DNA from: DASPLX01 sp035627375
GTDB taxonomy: Bacteria; Pseudomonadota; Gammaproteobacteria; Burkholderiales; Burkholderiaceae_D
Direction: 5' to 3'
DNA length: 64,000 bases
Assembly: GCA_035627375.1 (NCBI GenBank)
Contig: DASPLX010000006.1
Location: 32,924 to 96,923 of the forward strand
Shown here: positions 1-8,690 of the stretch, piece by piece
How positions within the stretch are numbered: the first letter of the stretch is position 1
How the letters are laid out: the number at the start of each line of letters is the position of its first letter
The notes under the pieces: generated by a model
Told to the model about the DNA's origin: nothing
Databases searched by the model: none
The model's input: only the letters and a program-made list of their open reading frames with translations
Made by a program: the position numbers and the translations under genes

Positions 1-546
1 AACGCATTGGCGGCCGAGGCGAGACGCATAGGGGCCGGCAGAATTCTTGCGAAATTACTATGCATCAAAGCCAGCATGTTCGATATGGAAGGCAATCGCA
101 AGGAAGCGTTGCGGCACATCGATGATGCGCTGGCCGTCGGCGCCGCAGGCGGACTGTGCCGCACGATAGTCGATGAAGGAGAATGGGTCGGCGAGCTCGT
201 GCAGGAAATCGCCGATCGACGCCTGCGCTTGCGAAAAGAATCCGCAACCGGCAAACAGTTCGAATACCTCCAACGCTTATTGAATGCATTCGGAAGAGAA
301 TATGCAGAACCGCAAAGCAATCCGATCCTTCAGGCGTCGATATTGGTCAAACAATACTTGCTTTCTGAGCGAGAAGTGCAAATATTGAAATTGGTTGAAA
401 AAGGCTTGAAGAATTGTGAACTTGCAAAGCAATTATTCCTGTCCGATGAAACCATAAAATGGCATTTGCGGAATATCTATTCGAAGCTTTCCGTGAACAA
501 CCGCAGCGGTGCGGCCGCCAGAGCGCGTGAACTTTCGCTCCTCTAG
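1..546 (+). CDS. MalT-type LuxR regulator, 3' end only (runs in from left edge)
   Basis: The reading frame is open from the first base and ends at TAG 544-546, so only the last ~180 residues are visible. They align by eye with the C-termini of the next two genes: a helical-repeat tail with the shared block GAAGGL, then a LuxR/NarL helix-turn-helix (about 365-540) with the hallmark LSEREVQILKLVEKGL and SDETIKWHLRNIYSKL. In MalT-type regulators this domain binds DNA and the missing N-terminal part would be an ATPase. The in-frame TTG at position 7 is not a credible start. The gene is 3 nt upstream of the next ATG, so the two are probably co-transcribed and translationally coupled. The ligand is unknown. 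Confidence 0.9.
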   Translation, partial: NALAAEARRIGAGRILAKLLCIKASMFDMEGNRKEALRHIDDALAVGAAGGLCRTIVDEGEWVGELVQEIADRRLRLRKESATGKQFEYLQRLLNAFGREYAEPQSNPILQASILVKQYLLSEREVQILKLVEKGLKNCELAKQLFLSDETIKWHLRNIYSKLSVNNRSGAAARARELSLL

Positions 547-549
547 GAA

Positions 550-3372
550 ATGAATACCGTACAAAAGCCCATTTCCATTGACCCGCCCGGCACGAACGAA
601 CCGCCAGGGAATTACGAACGGCTGACATTCATCGACAGCAAACTCGCGCCGCCGCATATCTCGTTCGATATGTTGCCGATTCTTCGCCTTGAGGAACGGT
701 TCGGCGCCGCGCTCGGGCGACGGCTCGTGTGTATAAGCGCGCCTGCCGGATACGGCAAGACCACCACTCTGACCAAGTTGCACGATTTCGCGCAAATCCA
801 TGGCATCAAGACTGGCTGGATCGCTATCGGCAGCGAAGATAACGATCCGGTACGCTTTCTATATCTCGTTTTTGAGGCGCTATCGCGCGCCATTCCCGGA
901 TTGACCCTGCCGACGTACTCATGTGAGACGAACCGCAGCGCTCCCTCGATCGAAACAATTCTGGCGTCCTTGTGCGATACGGTTACTGCCACCGAGAATA
1001 GGATCGGCCTGTTCCTGGACGACTACCATTTGATCGACAATGACGTCGTACATCGCGCGATGGATTGGTTGATCAACCGCGGACCGCAGAACCTTTCATT
1101 CATTGTCGCGACGCGCAAACAACTGCCCATCAGGTTAAGCAAGCTTCGCCTCGCACAGGATATCCACGAAATCAACGCAGGCGACCTGAGCCTGAAGCGC
1201 GAGGAAGCGGAAGTCTTCCTCAATTGCGCCGGCGGACAGAGACTGACGGTCGGGCAGATCAAGCTGCTCCATGAACGCACCGAAGGTTGGATCGCCGGAT
1301 TGCAACTCGCTTCCCTGGCTCTACGTAGAGTTCGAAATGTCGACGAATTCATCAATGCGTTTTCCGGCAACGACAGGGACATTACCGCCTATCTGGGCGA
1401 ACTCGTGTTATCCCAACTACCGGATAGCCTTTGCAGATTCCTGAAACGCACGGCGCTCTTCGACTATTTCTCAGTCGAATTCTGCCGCGAAATCCTGGCC
1501 GAAGACGAAGCCGCCTCGTTGATCGAGTCGATCCGGGAAAGCGGTTTGTTTCTGGTTTCTCTCGATCGGCAAGGCCAATGGTTCCGATACCATCATCTGT
1601 TCGGCGATTATCTGAAATCCCAATTCATCCTCTTCGCCCCCAATGAAGCAAAGGTGCTTTATAACGCCGCAAGTACATGGTTCGAGCTGCGCGAGTGCGC
1701 GAATGACGCGATCCGGTATGCCTTGGCCGCCCAGGAATACGGCCGCGCCGCCGATTTGATCGGCAAATGCGCGGAGAACCTGGTACGGTTGCGAGGCGAG
1801 TACACCACGTTATTGAACTGGATTGAAGCCCTGCCTCGTCATTGCGTCGAAGAGCGTCCTGTGATTCAGGTCGCTTACGCTTGGGCATTGATGCTGACTC
1901 ATCAGTACCAGAAAGCCGAGTCCGAGATCGCCAGTCTGGAAAAGCTTACCCGCATCCTGGACCGGCCAGACATGTCGGAAGAAGGGCGCACGTTGCTTTC
2001 ACGGCTGAAGTCCAAGGTTACCGTGTTGCGATGCATCTATTACGGCGTCACTGCGCAGCCGGCGCTTGCCGAAGCGCAAACCAGAGAATGGCTCGAGAAA
2101 CAAGCGCCCGATAGCGATCCCATCGATCTCTCGGCCATGCTGCATGTAGCCGGATACATTGCCTTTCTCAGCCATGAATTCAAACAGGCCGCAAGGAATT
2201 TCCTGGCGGCCAGAAAGATACTTGAGCAGGCCGGTTCCTATCAGGGCATTGCATTTCCCATTGCACTGCATGGATATGCCATCCTGGAGCAAGGCGACGC
2301 GATGGAAGCCGAGCGAATCGTGCTCGAAGCTCGGGCAAGAATTTCCGAGAAAATCGGAACTCATACCGCCGGAGCGTTCTCTCTCGACGCGCTGCATGCA
2401 CGCGTATGCTACGAACAAAACAGGATCGACGAGGCGGAAAGAATATTGGATAACGCCTTCACTTTTTCGAATACCCTCATTTTTGGCGAAGGCTCGTTAT
2501 TCGCCCATGCCACCAAAGCACGCATACTCTGGCTACGCGGCCTATTGGATGAATCAGACAACCATCTTGCTCAAGCGGCTTCCGCCGCGAAGCAAATCCG
2601 CGCCGATCGAGCGGCATTCATGTTGAATGCCGAGCGCATACACCTCTTATTGAAGAGCGAACGGATCGAACAGGCTTTATCGATCGCGCACTCCATCGGT
2701 CTGCTGGACACTTCCCGTGACCCAAGCCGGTCCCGGAATCCTCCGGAACGCTGCACCGGAGTTCGATTGGTCGACATCAGATTGCAATTGGCGACCGGCC
2801 ATGCCGAACGGGCACAGCTACCGCTGAACGATCTCATCGTCAAGGCGCGCCGCTACGGGATCAAGAGATGGTTAGTCAAATTCCTGTGTATCAAAGCCGG
2901 AATTCTGGCCGCCGACAATAGCCGCGATGAGGCGTTGCGCATTCTCGATGAAGCGCTGGTTCTTGGCGCCGCCGGAGGACTGTATCGCACCGTTATCGAC
3001 GAAGGTAACGTGGTCGAAGAGCTGCTGCAGAAAATTGCCGACCGCCGTCGGTCCGGGAAGGAGCGCTCAGGCGCAGCCCCTTTATCCGAATATTTGATTC
3101 AGCTGCTGTATGCCTTCGGAAGGGAGCAGGTTCCAACCTCTTCCGCTCCCGTCGTCAGTCCATTGGCGTTGCCAAGGCAGGACATGCTATCGGAGCGTGA
3201 AATTCAAATCCTCAAGCTGGTCGACATGGGACTGAAGAACCGTGATCTGGCCAAGCAATTGTTCGTATCCGACGAAACAATCAAATGGCATTTACGTAAC
3301 ATCTATGCAAAACTCAGTGTGAATAGCCGCACGAGCGCCGTTGCCAGGGCGCGCGAACTCTCATTGCTGTAA
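550..3372 (+). CDS. MalT-type LuxR family transcriptional regulator, copy 2
   Basis: 940-residue signal-responsive STAND ATPase regulator, the usual length for MalT-type proteins (about 900). Seen: Walker A APAGYGKTT near residue 64, Walker B-like LFLDDYHL near 155-162, a long helical-repeat middle, and a C-terminal LuxR helix-turn-helix near residues 879-938 (LSEREIQILKLVDMGLKN, then SDETIKWHLRNIYAKL). In MalT, ATP plus an inducer drives oligomerisation and activation; that is family knowledge and the inducer here is unknown. The ATG lies 3 nt after the preceding stop, with AGGA almost touching it, which suggests reinitiation after the upstream gene. It is a close full-length paralogue of the gene at 3496-6321. 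Confidence 0.95.
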   Translation: MNTVQKPISIDPPGTNEPPGNYERLTFIDSKLAPPHISFDMLPILRLEERFGAALGRRLVCISAPAGYGKTTTLTKLHDFAQIHGIKTGWIAIGSEDNDPVRFLYLVFEALSRAIPGLTLPTYSCETNRSAPSIETILASLCDTVTATENRIGLFLDDYHLIDNDVVHRAMDWLINRGPQNLSFIVATRKQLPIRLSKLRLAQDIHEINAGDLSLKREEAEVFLNCAGGQRLTVGQIKLLHERTEGWIAGLQLASLALRRVRNVDEFINAFSGNDRDITAYLGELVLSQLPDSLCRFLKRTALFDYFSVEFCREILAEDEAASLIESIRESGLFLVSLDRQGQWFRYHHLFGDYLKSQFILFAPNEAKVLYNAASTWFELRECANDAIRYALAAQEYGRAADLIGKCAENLVRLRGEYTTLLNWIEALPRHCVEERPVIQVAYAWALMLTHQYQKAESEIASLEKLTRILDRPDMSEEGRTLLSRLKSKVTVLRCIYYGVTAQPALAEAQTREWLEKQAPDSDPIDLSAMLHVAGYIAFLSHEFKQAARNFLAARKILEQAGSYQGIAFPIALHGYAILEQGDAMEAERIVLEARARISEKIGTHTAGAFSLDALHARVCYEQNRIDEAERILDNAFTFSNTLIFGEGSLFAHATKARILWLRGLLDESDNHLAQAASAAKQIRADRAAFMLNAERIHLLLKSERIEQALSIAHSIGLLDTSRDPSRSRNPPERCTGVRLVDIRLQLATGHAERAQLPLNDLIVKARRYGIKRWLVKFLCIKAGILAADNSRDEALRILDEALVLGAAGGLYRTVIDEGNVVEELLQKIADRRRSGKERSGAAPLSEYLIQLLYAFGREQVPTSSAPVVSPLALPRQDMLSEREIQILKLVDMGLKNRDLAKQLFVSDETIKWHLRNIYAKLSVNSRTSAVARARELSLL

Positions 3373-3463
3373 ATTGCCATCAGGCAACATCCATTCGAAG
3401 CTTTCCGTACGTAGTCGCATTCGTGCTGCAGCCGGAGTACGTGAGCTCTCGCTTTTCTGTTAA
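3373..3463 (+). pseudogene. decayed 3' remnant of a fourth MalT-type LuxR gene
   Basis: Directly after the stop of the preceding regulator, 3395-3463 reads S-K-L-S-V-R-S-R-I-R-A-A-A-G-V-R-E-L-S-L then F-C-stop. This matches the last residues of the neighbouring regulators (SKLSV...R...AAARARELSLL). At the DNA level ATTCGAAGCTTTCCGT is identical to bases near 480-496 in the first gene. Upstream, 3373-3394 still resembles the KWHLRNI part but has lost frame. It is too short to be functional and is best read as the end of a copy lost by unequal recombination within the tandem array. Confidence 0.75.
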
Positions 3464-3469
3464 CGCAAT

Positions 3470-3487
3470 ACCTGCGAATACACAGGT
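3470..3487. promoter_or_regulatory. 18-bp inverted repeat, lux-box-like, over the RBS of copy 3
   Basis: ACCTGCGAATACACAGGT is a perfect 5-bp inverted repeat with an 8-nt centre (ACCTG...CAGGT). It ends 8 nt before the ATG at 3496 and contains the AGGT that would act as ribosome binding site. It could be an operator for a LuxR-family protein or an RNA hairpin that hides the RBS. Which, if either, cannot be decided from sequence. Confidence 0.4.
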
Positions 3488-3495
3488 GCAACGCC

Positions 3496-6321
3496 ATGAA
3501 TACTGCAAGAAATCCGTCATCCTCCGGTGTTCATACCTCGACTGAACCACCCCGGCAGCATGCGACGTTTGCGCTAATCGACAGCAAGTTTTTGCCCCCC
3601 TCTCCCTCATTCAAACTGCTGTCGCTTCCTCGATTGGAAGAACAATTCGGCTCCGCGCTCGCTCGGCGCCTGATCTGCCTGACCGCCCCTGCCGGGTACG
3701 GCAAATCCACCATGCTGACCAAGCTGTACGGCTACGCGCGGCTTCGCCATATCAATACCAGCTGGATCAGCCTCGGGAATGAAGATAACGATCCGATACG
3801 CTTCCTTTATCATGTCGCGGAAGCGTTGCGACGCGCGCTTCCGGAACTGGCATCTCCGGCGCTTTCGGCAAACACTAATAACAACGCTCGTTCCGTCGAC
3901 GCGATTCTTTCCTCGTTATGCGAGATGATGGCCGGCAGTCCGGGAACCGTCGGTCTGTTCCTCGACGATTACCACTTGATAGAGAACGATGTCGTGCACC
4001 GTGCGATGGACTGGTTGATCGAACGTTGCCCGCGCAGCCTGATGTTCTTCATCGCCTCACGCAGGCAATTGCCGCTCAAGCTGAGCAGACTACGGCTGGC
4101 CCAGGATATCCATGAAATCAATGCCGACGATTTGAGCCTCCAGTCGGACGAGGCCAGCGCATTTGTCAGCGCCGCCAGCAATCGGGAATTGACGGCCATG
4201 CAGATGAAGCTGCTGCAGGAGCGCACCGAAGGATGGTTCGCCGGACTGCAGCTTGCCTCCCTGGCGTTGCAAAAGATCTCGAACGTCGACGAATTCGTGC
4301 AAGCATTCTCGGGCAACGACGAGGACATCACGGCCTATCTCGGAGAGATAGTGCTGTCTCAATTACCAGGCAATATCAGCGACTTTCTGAAACGCACAGC
4401 CCTCTTCGATTGCTTCTCGGTCGAATTTTGCCGAGACAATCTGTCTGAAACCGATGCCGCAAAATTGATCGAGTCCATTCGGAAGAGCGGTCTGTTTCTC
4501 GTTCCCTTGGACCGGCACGGCCAATGGTATCGGTATCATCATCTGTTCGGCGACTACCTGAAAAGCCAGTTCCTTGCGCTCTCCCCGGACGAGGCAAAAG
4601 CGCTCTACAGCGCCGCAAGCGTATGGTACGAGCAGCGCAGTTCGTTGAACGAGGCCATCCGTTACGCGCTCGCCGCAAAGGAATTCGAGCGCGCCGCCGA
4701 GTTGATCGGCCAGTACGTGGAAGGCCACCTCAGATTGGCGGGCGAATACACCACATTGCTGAATTGGATTACCCCGCTACCGCGTCAATGCATCGAACGG
4801 CGCCCGAAAATCCTGCTCGCCTATATTTGGGCTCTGATGCTGACGCACCGCTATCGTGAGGCCGAGATCGAAATCGCCAATTTGTGGCGAATCCTTGACA
4901 CTCTGGAGAAGCGGGACCTGCCGGAAGAGCAGCGTGCATTGCTTTCCCGTCTGAAGAACAAGGCGACCGTCGCTCAGTGCCTCTTCTACGGGGTGACGGT
5001 GCGTTCCGAACTTGTCAAATCGCAGAACAAGGAGTGGCTTGCAAATCCGCCGCACGATATCGATCCCGCCGATACGGCTGCCATGCTTCAAATAGCCGCC
5101 GTCAACGCATTATTCATCGACCATGATTTTCCACAGTGCGTAGAAAAATGCCTGACCGCCAAGTCGATTCTTGAAGAGACCGAGGCATATCAGGGGATTG
5201 CATTTCCCGTTGCCTTGCACGGTCTAGCCTTGCTCGAACAAGGCAATGCAATTGAAGCCGAGCGCATAGCTGTCGAGATGCAGGCACAGATTCACGAGAA
5301 GATCGGACCGCATTCGGCGGGCGCATTTGCTCTCGGAGCGCTGCAAGCGTTCGTGTACTACGAACAAAACAGAATCGATGAAGCGGAGCGAATATTGGAT
5401 AACGCCTTCACCTTCTCAAGCACGCTTATTTTTGGCGAAAGCTCGGTGTTTGCACACATGACCAAAGCTCGCATACTTTGGTTACGCAGGCGATTCGAGG
5501 AATCGGATGATCAGCTTGCCCAAGCCGCTTCGGCCGCCAAACGGATCGGCGCTGAAAGGGCGGCATTCAAGTTCAACGCGGAGCGCATCCATCTCATGCT
5601 CAAGAGCGATCGACTTGAACAGGCACTGCGACTCGCACAAGCCCTAGGGATGTTGAAGACGGCTGATGACGGCCGGCGGTACCCGCCATCAGTCGAATCG
5701 GGCGACGAAGTCCGCCTGGTCGGCGCCAGGTTGCAGCTGGCGACCGGCAATATAGAGCAAGCGCAATTGACGCTGAACGATCTGGTCGTCTCGGCACGAC
5801 GCCATGGAATCAAGAGGTGGCTTGTCAGGCTCCTGTGCATCCGGGCCGGCATGCTCGCCGCAAAGAACTCCCGCGAAGAGGCATTGCGTCTGCTCGACGA
5901 GGCACTGACGCTCGGCGCCGCCGGCGGTTTGTACCGCACCATCGTCGACGAAGGCAACCGGGTCGGCGAACTGATACAGGAAATCGCCGATCGGCGCCGG
6001 TCCATCAAAGGATCTCGCGCCGCGGGTCCGTCGTACGAATACCTGATTCAACTGCTCCATGCGTTTGGCAATGCTCAAGCCCCGGCGACTTCCGGCTCGC
6101 CTGCCAATGCACAGGTATTGCACAGACACGACATGCTTTCCGACCGGGAGATACAAATCCTCAAGCTGGTCGACATGGGCTTGAAGAACCGCGACCTTGC
6201 CGCCCAGTTGTTTGTTTCCGATGAAACGGTCAAATGGCATCTTCGCAATATCTACGCAAAGCTCGGCGTCAACAGCCGTACTAGTGCCGTGGCGAAGGCG
6301 CGTGAGCTAGGTATCCTTTAG
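3496..6321 (+). CDS. MalT-type LuxR family transcriptional regulator, copy 3
   Basis: 941 residues, strongly similar along the whole length to the gene at 550-3372. Walker A APAGYGKST is near residue 65, Walker B-like LFLDDYHLI near 154, with a helical-repeat centre and a LuxR helix-turn-helix near residues 880-938 (LSDREIQILKLVDMGLKN, SDETVKWHLRNIYAKL). The ATG at 3496 is supported by AGGTG 8 nt upstream. It is separated from copy 2 by the remnant of another copy and an 18-bp inverted repeat, so it may have its own control. It is convergent with the giant RHS gene. The ligand and targets are unknown. Confidence 0.95.
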   Translation: MNTARNPSSSGVHTSTEPPRQHATFALIDSKFLPPSPSFKLLSLPRLEEQFGSALARRLICLTAPAGYGKSTMLTKLYGYARLRHINTSWISLGNEDNDPIRFLYHVAEALRRALPELASPALSANTNNNARSVDAILSSLCEMMAGSPGTVGLFLDDYHLIENDVVHRAMDWLIERCPRSLMFFIASRRQLPLKLSRLRLAQDIHEINADDLSLQSDEASAFVSAASNRELTAMQMKLLQERTEGWFAGLQLASLALQKISNVDEFVQAFSGNDEDITAYLGEIVLSQLPGNISDFLKRTALFDCFSVEFCRDNLSETDAAKLIESIRKSGLFLVPLDRHGQWYRYHHLFGDYLKSQFLALSPDEAKALYSAASVWYEQRSSLNEAIRYALAAKEFERAAELIGQYVEGHLRLAGEYTTLLNWITPLPRQCIERRPKILLAYIWALMLTHRYREAEIEIANLWRILDTLEKRDLPEEQRALLSRLKNKATVAQCLFYGVTVRSELVKSQNKEWLANPPHDIDPADTAAMLQIAAVNALFIDHDFPQCVEKCLTAKSILEETEAYQGIAFPVALHGLALLEQGNAIEAERIAVEMQAQIHEKIGPHSAGAFALGALQAFVYYEQNRIDEAERILDNAFTFSSTLIFGESSVFAHMTKARILWLRRRFEESDDQLAQAASAAKRIGAERAAFKFNAERIHLMLKSDRLEQALRLAQALGMLKTADDGRRYPPSVESGDEVRLVGARLQLATGNIEQAQLTLNDLVVSARRHGIKRWLVRLLCIRAGMLAAKNSREEALRLLDEALTLGAAGGLYRTIVDEGNRVGELIQEIADRRRSIKGSRAAGPSYEYLIQLLHAFGNAQAPATSGSPANAQVLHRHDMLSDREIQILKLVDMGLKNRDLAAQLFVSDETVKWHLRNIYAKLGVNSRTSAVAKARELGIL

Positions 6322-6344
6322 CATCCTCATTCAAGCAGTGATGA

Positions 6345-6367
6345 TCGAACAGGCTGTGCCTGCTCGA
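6345..6367 (+). terminator. hairpin after copy 3 of the LuxR array
   Basis: TCGAACAGGC, loop TGT, GCCTGCTCGA forms a 10-bp stem with one A-C mismatch, 24 nt after the stop of the regulator. It is followed by AAAATTC rather than a T-run, so it is not a textbook intrinsic terminator. It probably stabilises or ends the transcript between convergent genes. Confidence 0.4.
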
Positions 6368-6392
6368 AAATTCAAAGCGCTTTACCAATGCA

Positions 6393-6434
6393 GCGCAATC
6401 GCATTCTTTGCATCAGCATCGAATGCGATTGCGC
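6393..6434. terminator. 14-bp perfect inverted repeat between convergent genes
   Basis: GCGCAATCGCATTC (6393-6406) and its exact complement GAATGCGATTGCGC (6421-6434) flank a 14-nt loop. The site lies between the end of the LuxR gene (6321) and the end of the RHS gene (6545) on the other strand. A bidirectional transcript-ending hairpin is the simplest reading. No T-run follows on either strand, and a protein-binding site is possible. Confidence 0.45.
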
Positions 6435-6544
6435 CAAAGTCCTTCTTCGACTATCAAGTGGCTCTGCTTCCCAAAAAGCTACATTCAATACCCATCGCTT
6501 ATTGAGGTAGGTGGAAGCAGGCGGCTTGGATCAGGAATAATCCG

Positions 6545-8690
6545 CTACGGACGGACCTTATCCGCAACAGGCGGAACAAATCGATCCCCTGAGCTATAAC
6601 ACCAATTCCTCACCGTAAGCTGGTAGCTATTCTCAGCCGCGTAGTATCTATGCGCGGTCAGCGGAGTTGACAAATCAAATATCGTGGCATCTGGATGCAT
6701 GATAAGGTCTGTCGTGACAAACGATCTGGCTCTCAATTCGAACGACATACCAGGTGTTGCAGCATTGAATCCACGCTCATCACCATGTGTTCCCGAGCCC
6801 ACGTTGTAGCGCTGCCCTGGGTGATTCTCTTCAATAAAGCGTTCCGCAGCCAACTTGCCTAGGTTTGCATCCGTTTGAGTATCAAACGTCAACAACTTCT
6901 TGTCCGGACTTAATCTGGCAGAAGCTGTCCAGGCTGCACGATAAGGTTCCCCATCAAAATGTTCGGTAACCGGTGGTCCCACGTAAGTAACTCGAGTTCC
7001 ACCGGTACTCTCGACCCGTCGCGCCAATGCAGCGGCGTCGTACATCGGATCTCCGTAGAGATCGAACGGCAGGTTACCTGTCCCATTGTTAATTCTCCGC
7101 GGAAGCGGTGGTGGCGCCGAGAGATCCAGAAGATCGGCATCTCCCAGAGGAATTTCCTCATCCACGTTAATGAATGCAGGACGCCCATTTCTTGCTATTG
7201 CACCGCCCTCTCCACTGCCAATACTCATGGCCGGCTGATACCGATATTGACCGAACAACGCTTTGATACCGCCGTCTACTCCATATCCTTCCGGTGGCAC
7301 CAGCGCCGATTTGGGAACGACAAAAGTCTCCGCACCGGCAATTGACGCAAATTGATTACCCAAACCAGGCTGCCATTTCCCAGACAGGAAATAGTTGGTT
7401 GCGGTAGGTCCGCCTTCCATTACCCAATCGCCTGATTGGAGGCCAGGCCTTCCCCAACGAGTGACCGTGGTCACCTCGTGGGCAGCCATGGCCTCGTCCG
7501 TCACCGTTATCCACGGATTCTTCGGCGCACCGGCGGCCTTAACCGCACTTAACCCGTCAAGACCAAGTTTTACATCGAGTAGCGCCAACGCTGTTTCCGC
7601 TACCGCACTACCAATCTCCAAAGCTGCCTCACCCGGCTTATTGTGACGATATGCCAGTTTCATTCCGTTCTCAACCTTGATTCCCCCTCTGGCAAATGTG
7701 GTCGGCAAATTTGCAATGTTCTCAGGGATCTGAAGCATTGCCAAAGAAAGATTGCCGACGAATTGAAGAGCATGGTTAACGCCTCTCTCAAGTCCCATGT
7801 ATTTTCCAAGTGCAATTTCGTTAGCTCTCACGCGTTCGAGAGATTCATCCATTTCGCGATTCCAACCGGCACGAAGCTGAGTGATGGGCCCGCCATTGCG
7901 GAACAGTGACCCCATATAGGGAATGTCAAAGTCGACGACATAAGGAATCTCATTCGGATCGCGAAGTTTGTAATAATTGCTATTGGCAATTGCCTGATAA
8001 TGGGCCCGTGCTTGAGTCAAACTCGCTTCAGCATTGGCAATGTCGTCGCGCGAGGCTGAGTCCTGCATCGGAGTCATCAGCGGTTCTTCACTTACTGCGC
8101 TCTCCGGTTCGCTTGCCATTGCAATTTCGCCCGGTATATGAGATTCATTGAGTACGCCTGACATATCGATTTCCGATTTCCAATTCATCAACGCTTCTGT
8201 ATTTTTTTCTACCTCCCGAAGCCCGGCTGCTATCTCGTCGGCACCTACATGCTTGGTGATTGACGGCTTGTGCTTAGCTTCAGTGACGGTCCCTTGCGTA
8301 GAACCCGGCCTGGATGGCATCGGCGGCAAATAAGGGGTGGCTGATGCATCCAGTCTCGCATCAAGTTCCTCAACAGGTACATCATATCCCCGCACATCTG
8401 GGTGAGCCTTACCATCCTGGTCATACCAAACGCCGACTTGTTCATGCACCAGCACAGCTAGTCGCTGATCACCTGGAATCCCATCTTCATATAGCCTTCT
8501 ATCAAATCCGGCGCTCGGCCCTCCTGTAGATTCTTCTAGGCTGTGCAACTTATCGGCAAGGACCTTTTCCCTTACCTCGATACCAGCCTGAGCACCACGC
8601 ATTGCCCAGCGCTGCTTTCTGGCAGCCTCTTCCTGCATCAGCCGTTCACTCCGTTCATTTTCAAGCTTCGCAGTGCCCCACGAGATAATG
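6545..8690 (-). other. low-GC C-terminal tip region of the RHS gene
   Basis: Base composition changes near 8690. Counting by eye, 7681-7800 is about 48% GC, while 9061-9120 in the shell is about 67%. In the protein the change falls just after GNGIISWGTAKLEN, near residue 6565. The tip contains a WGRPGLQSGDWVMEGGPT stretch and ends in a ~170-residue segment after PPPLPRR with no fold I recognise. Exchangeable low-GC tips are typical of polymorphic Rhs toxins, but no immunity gene follows. Confidence 0.6.
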
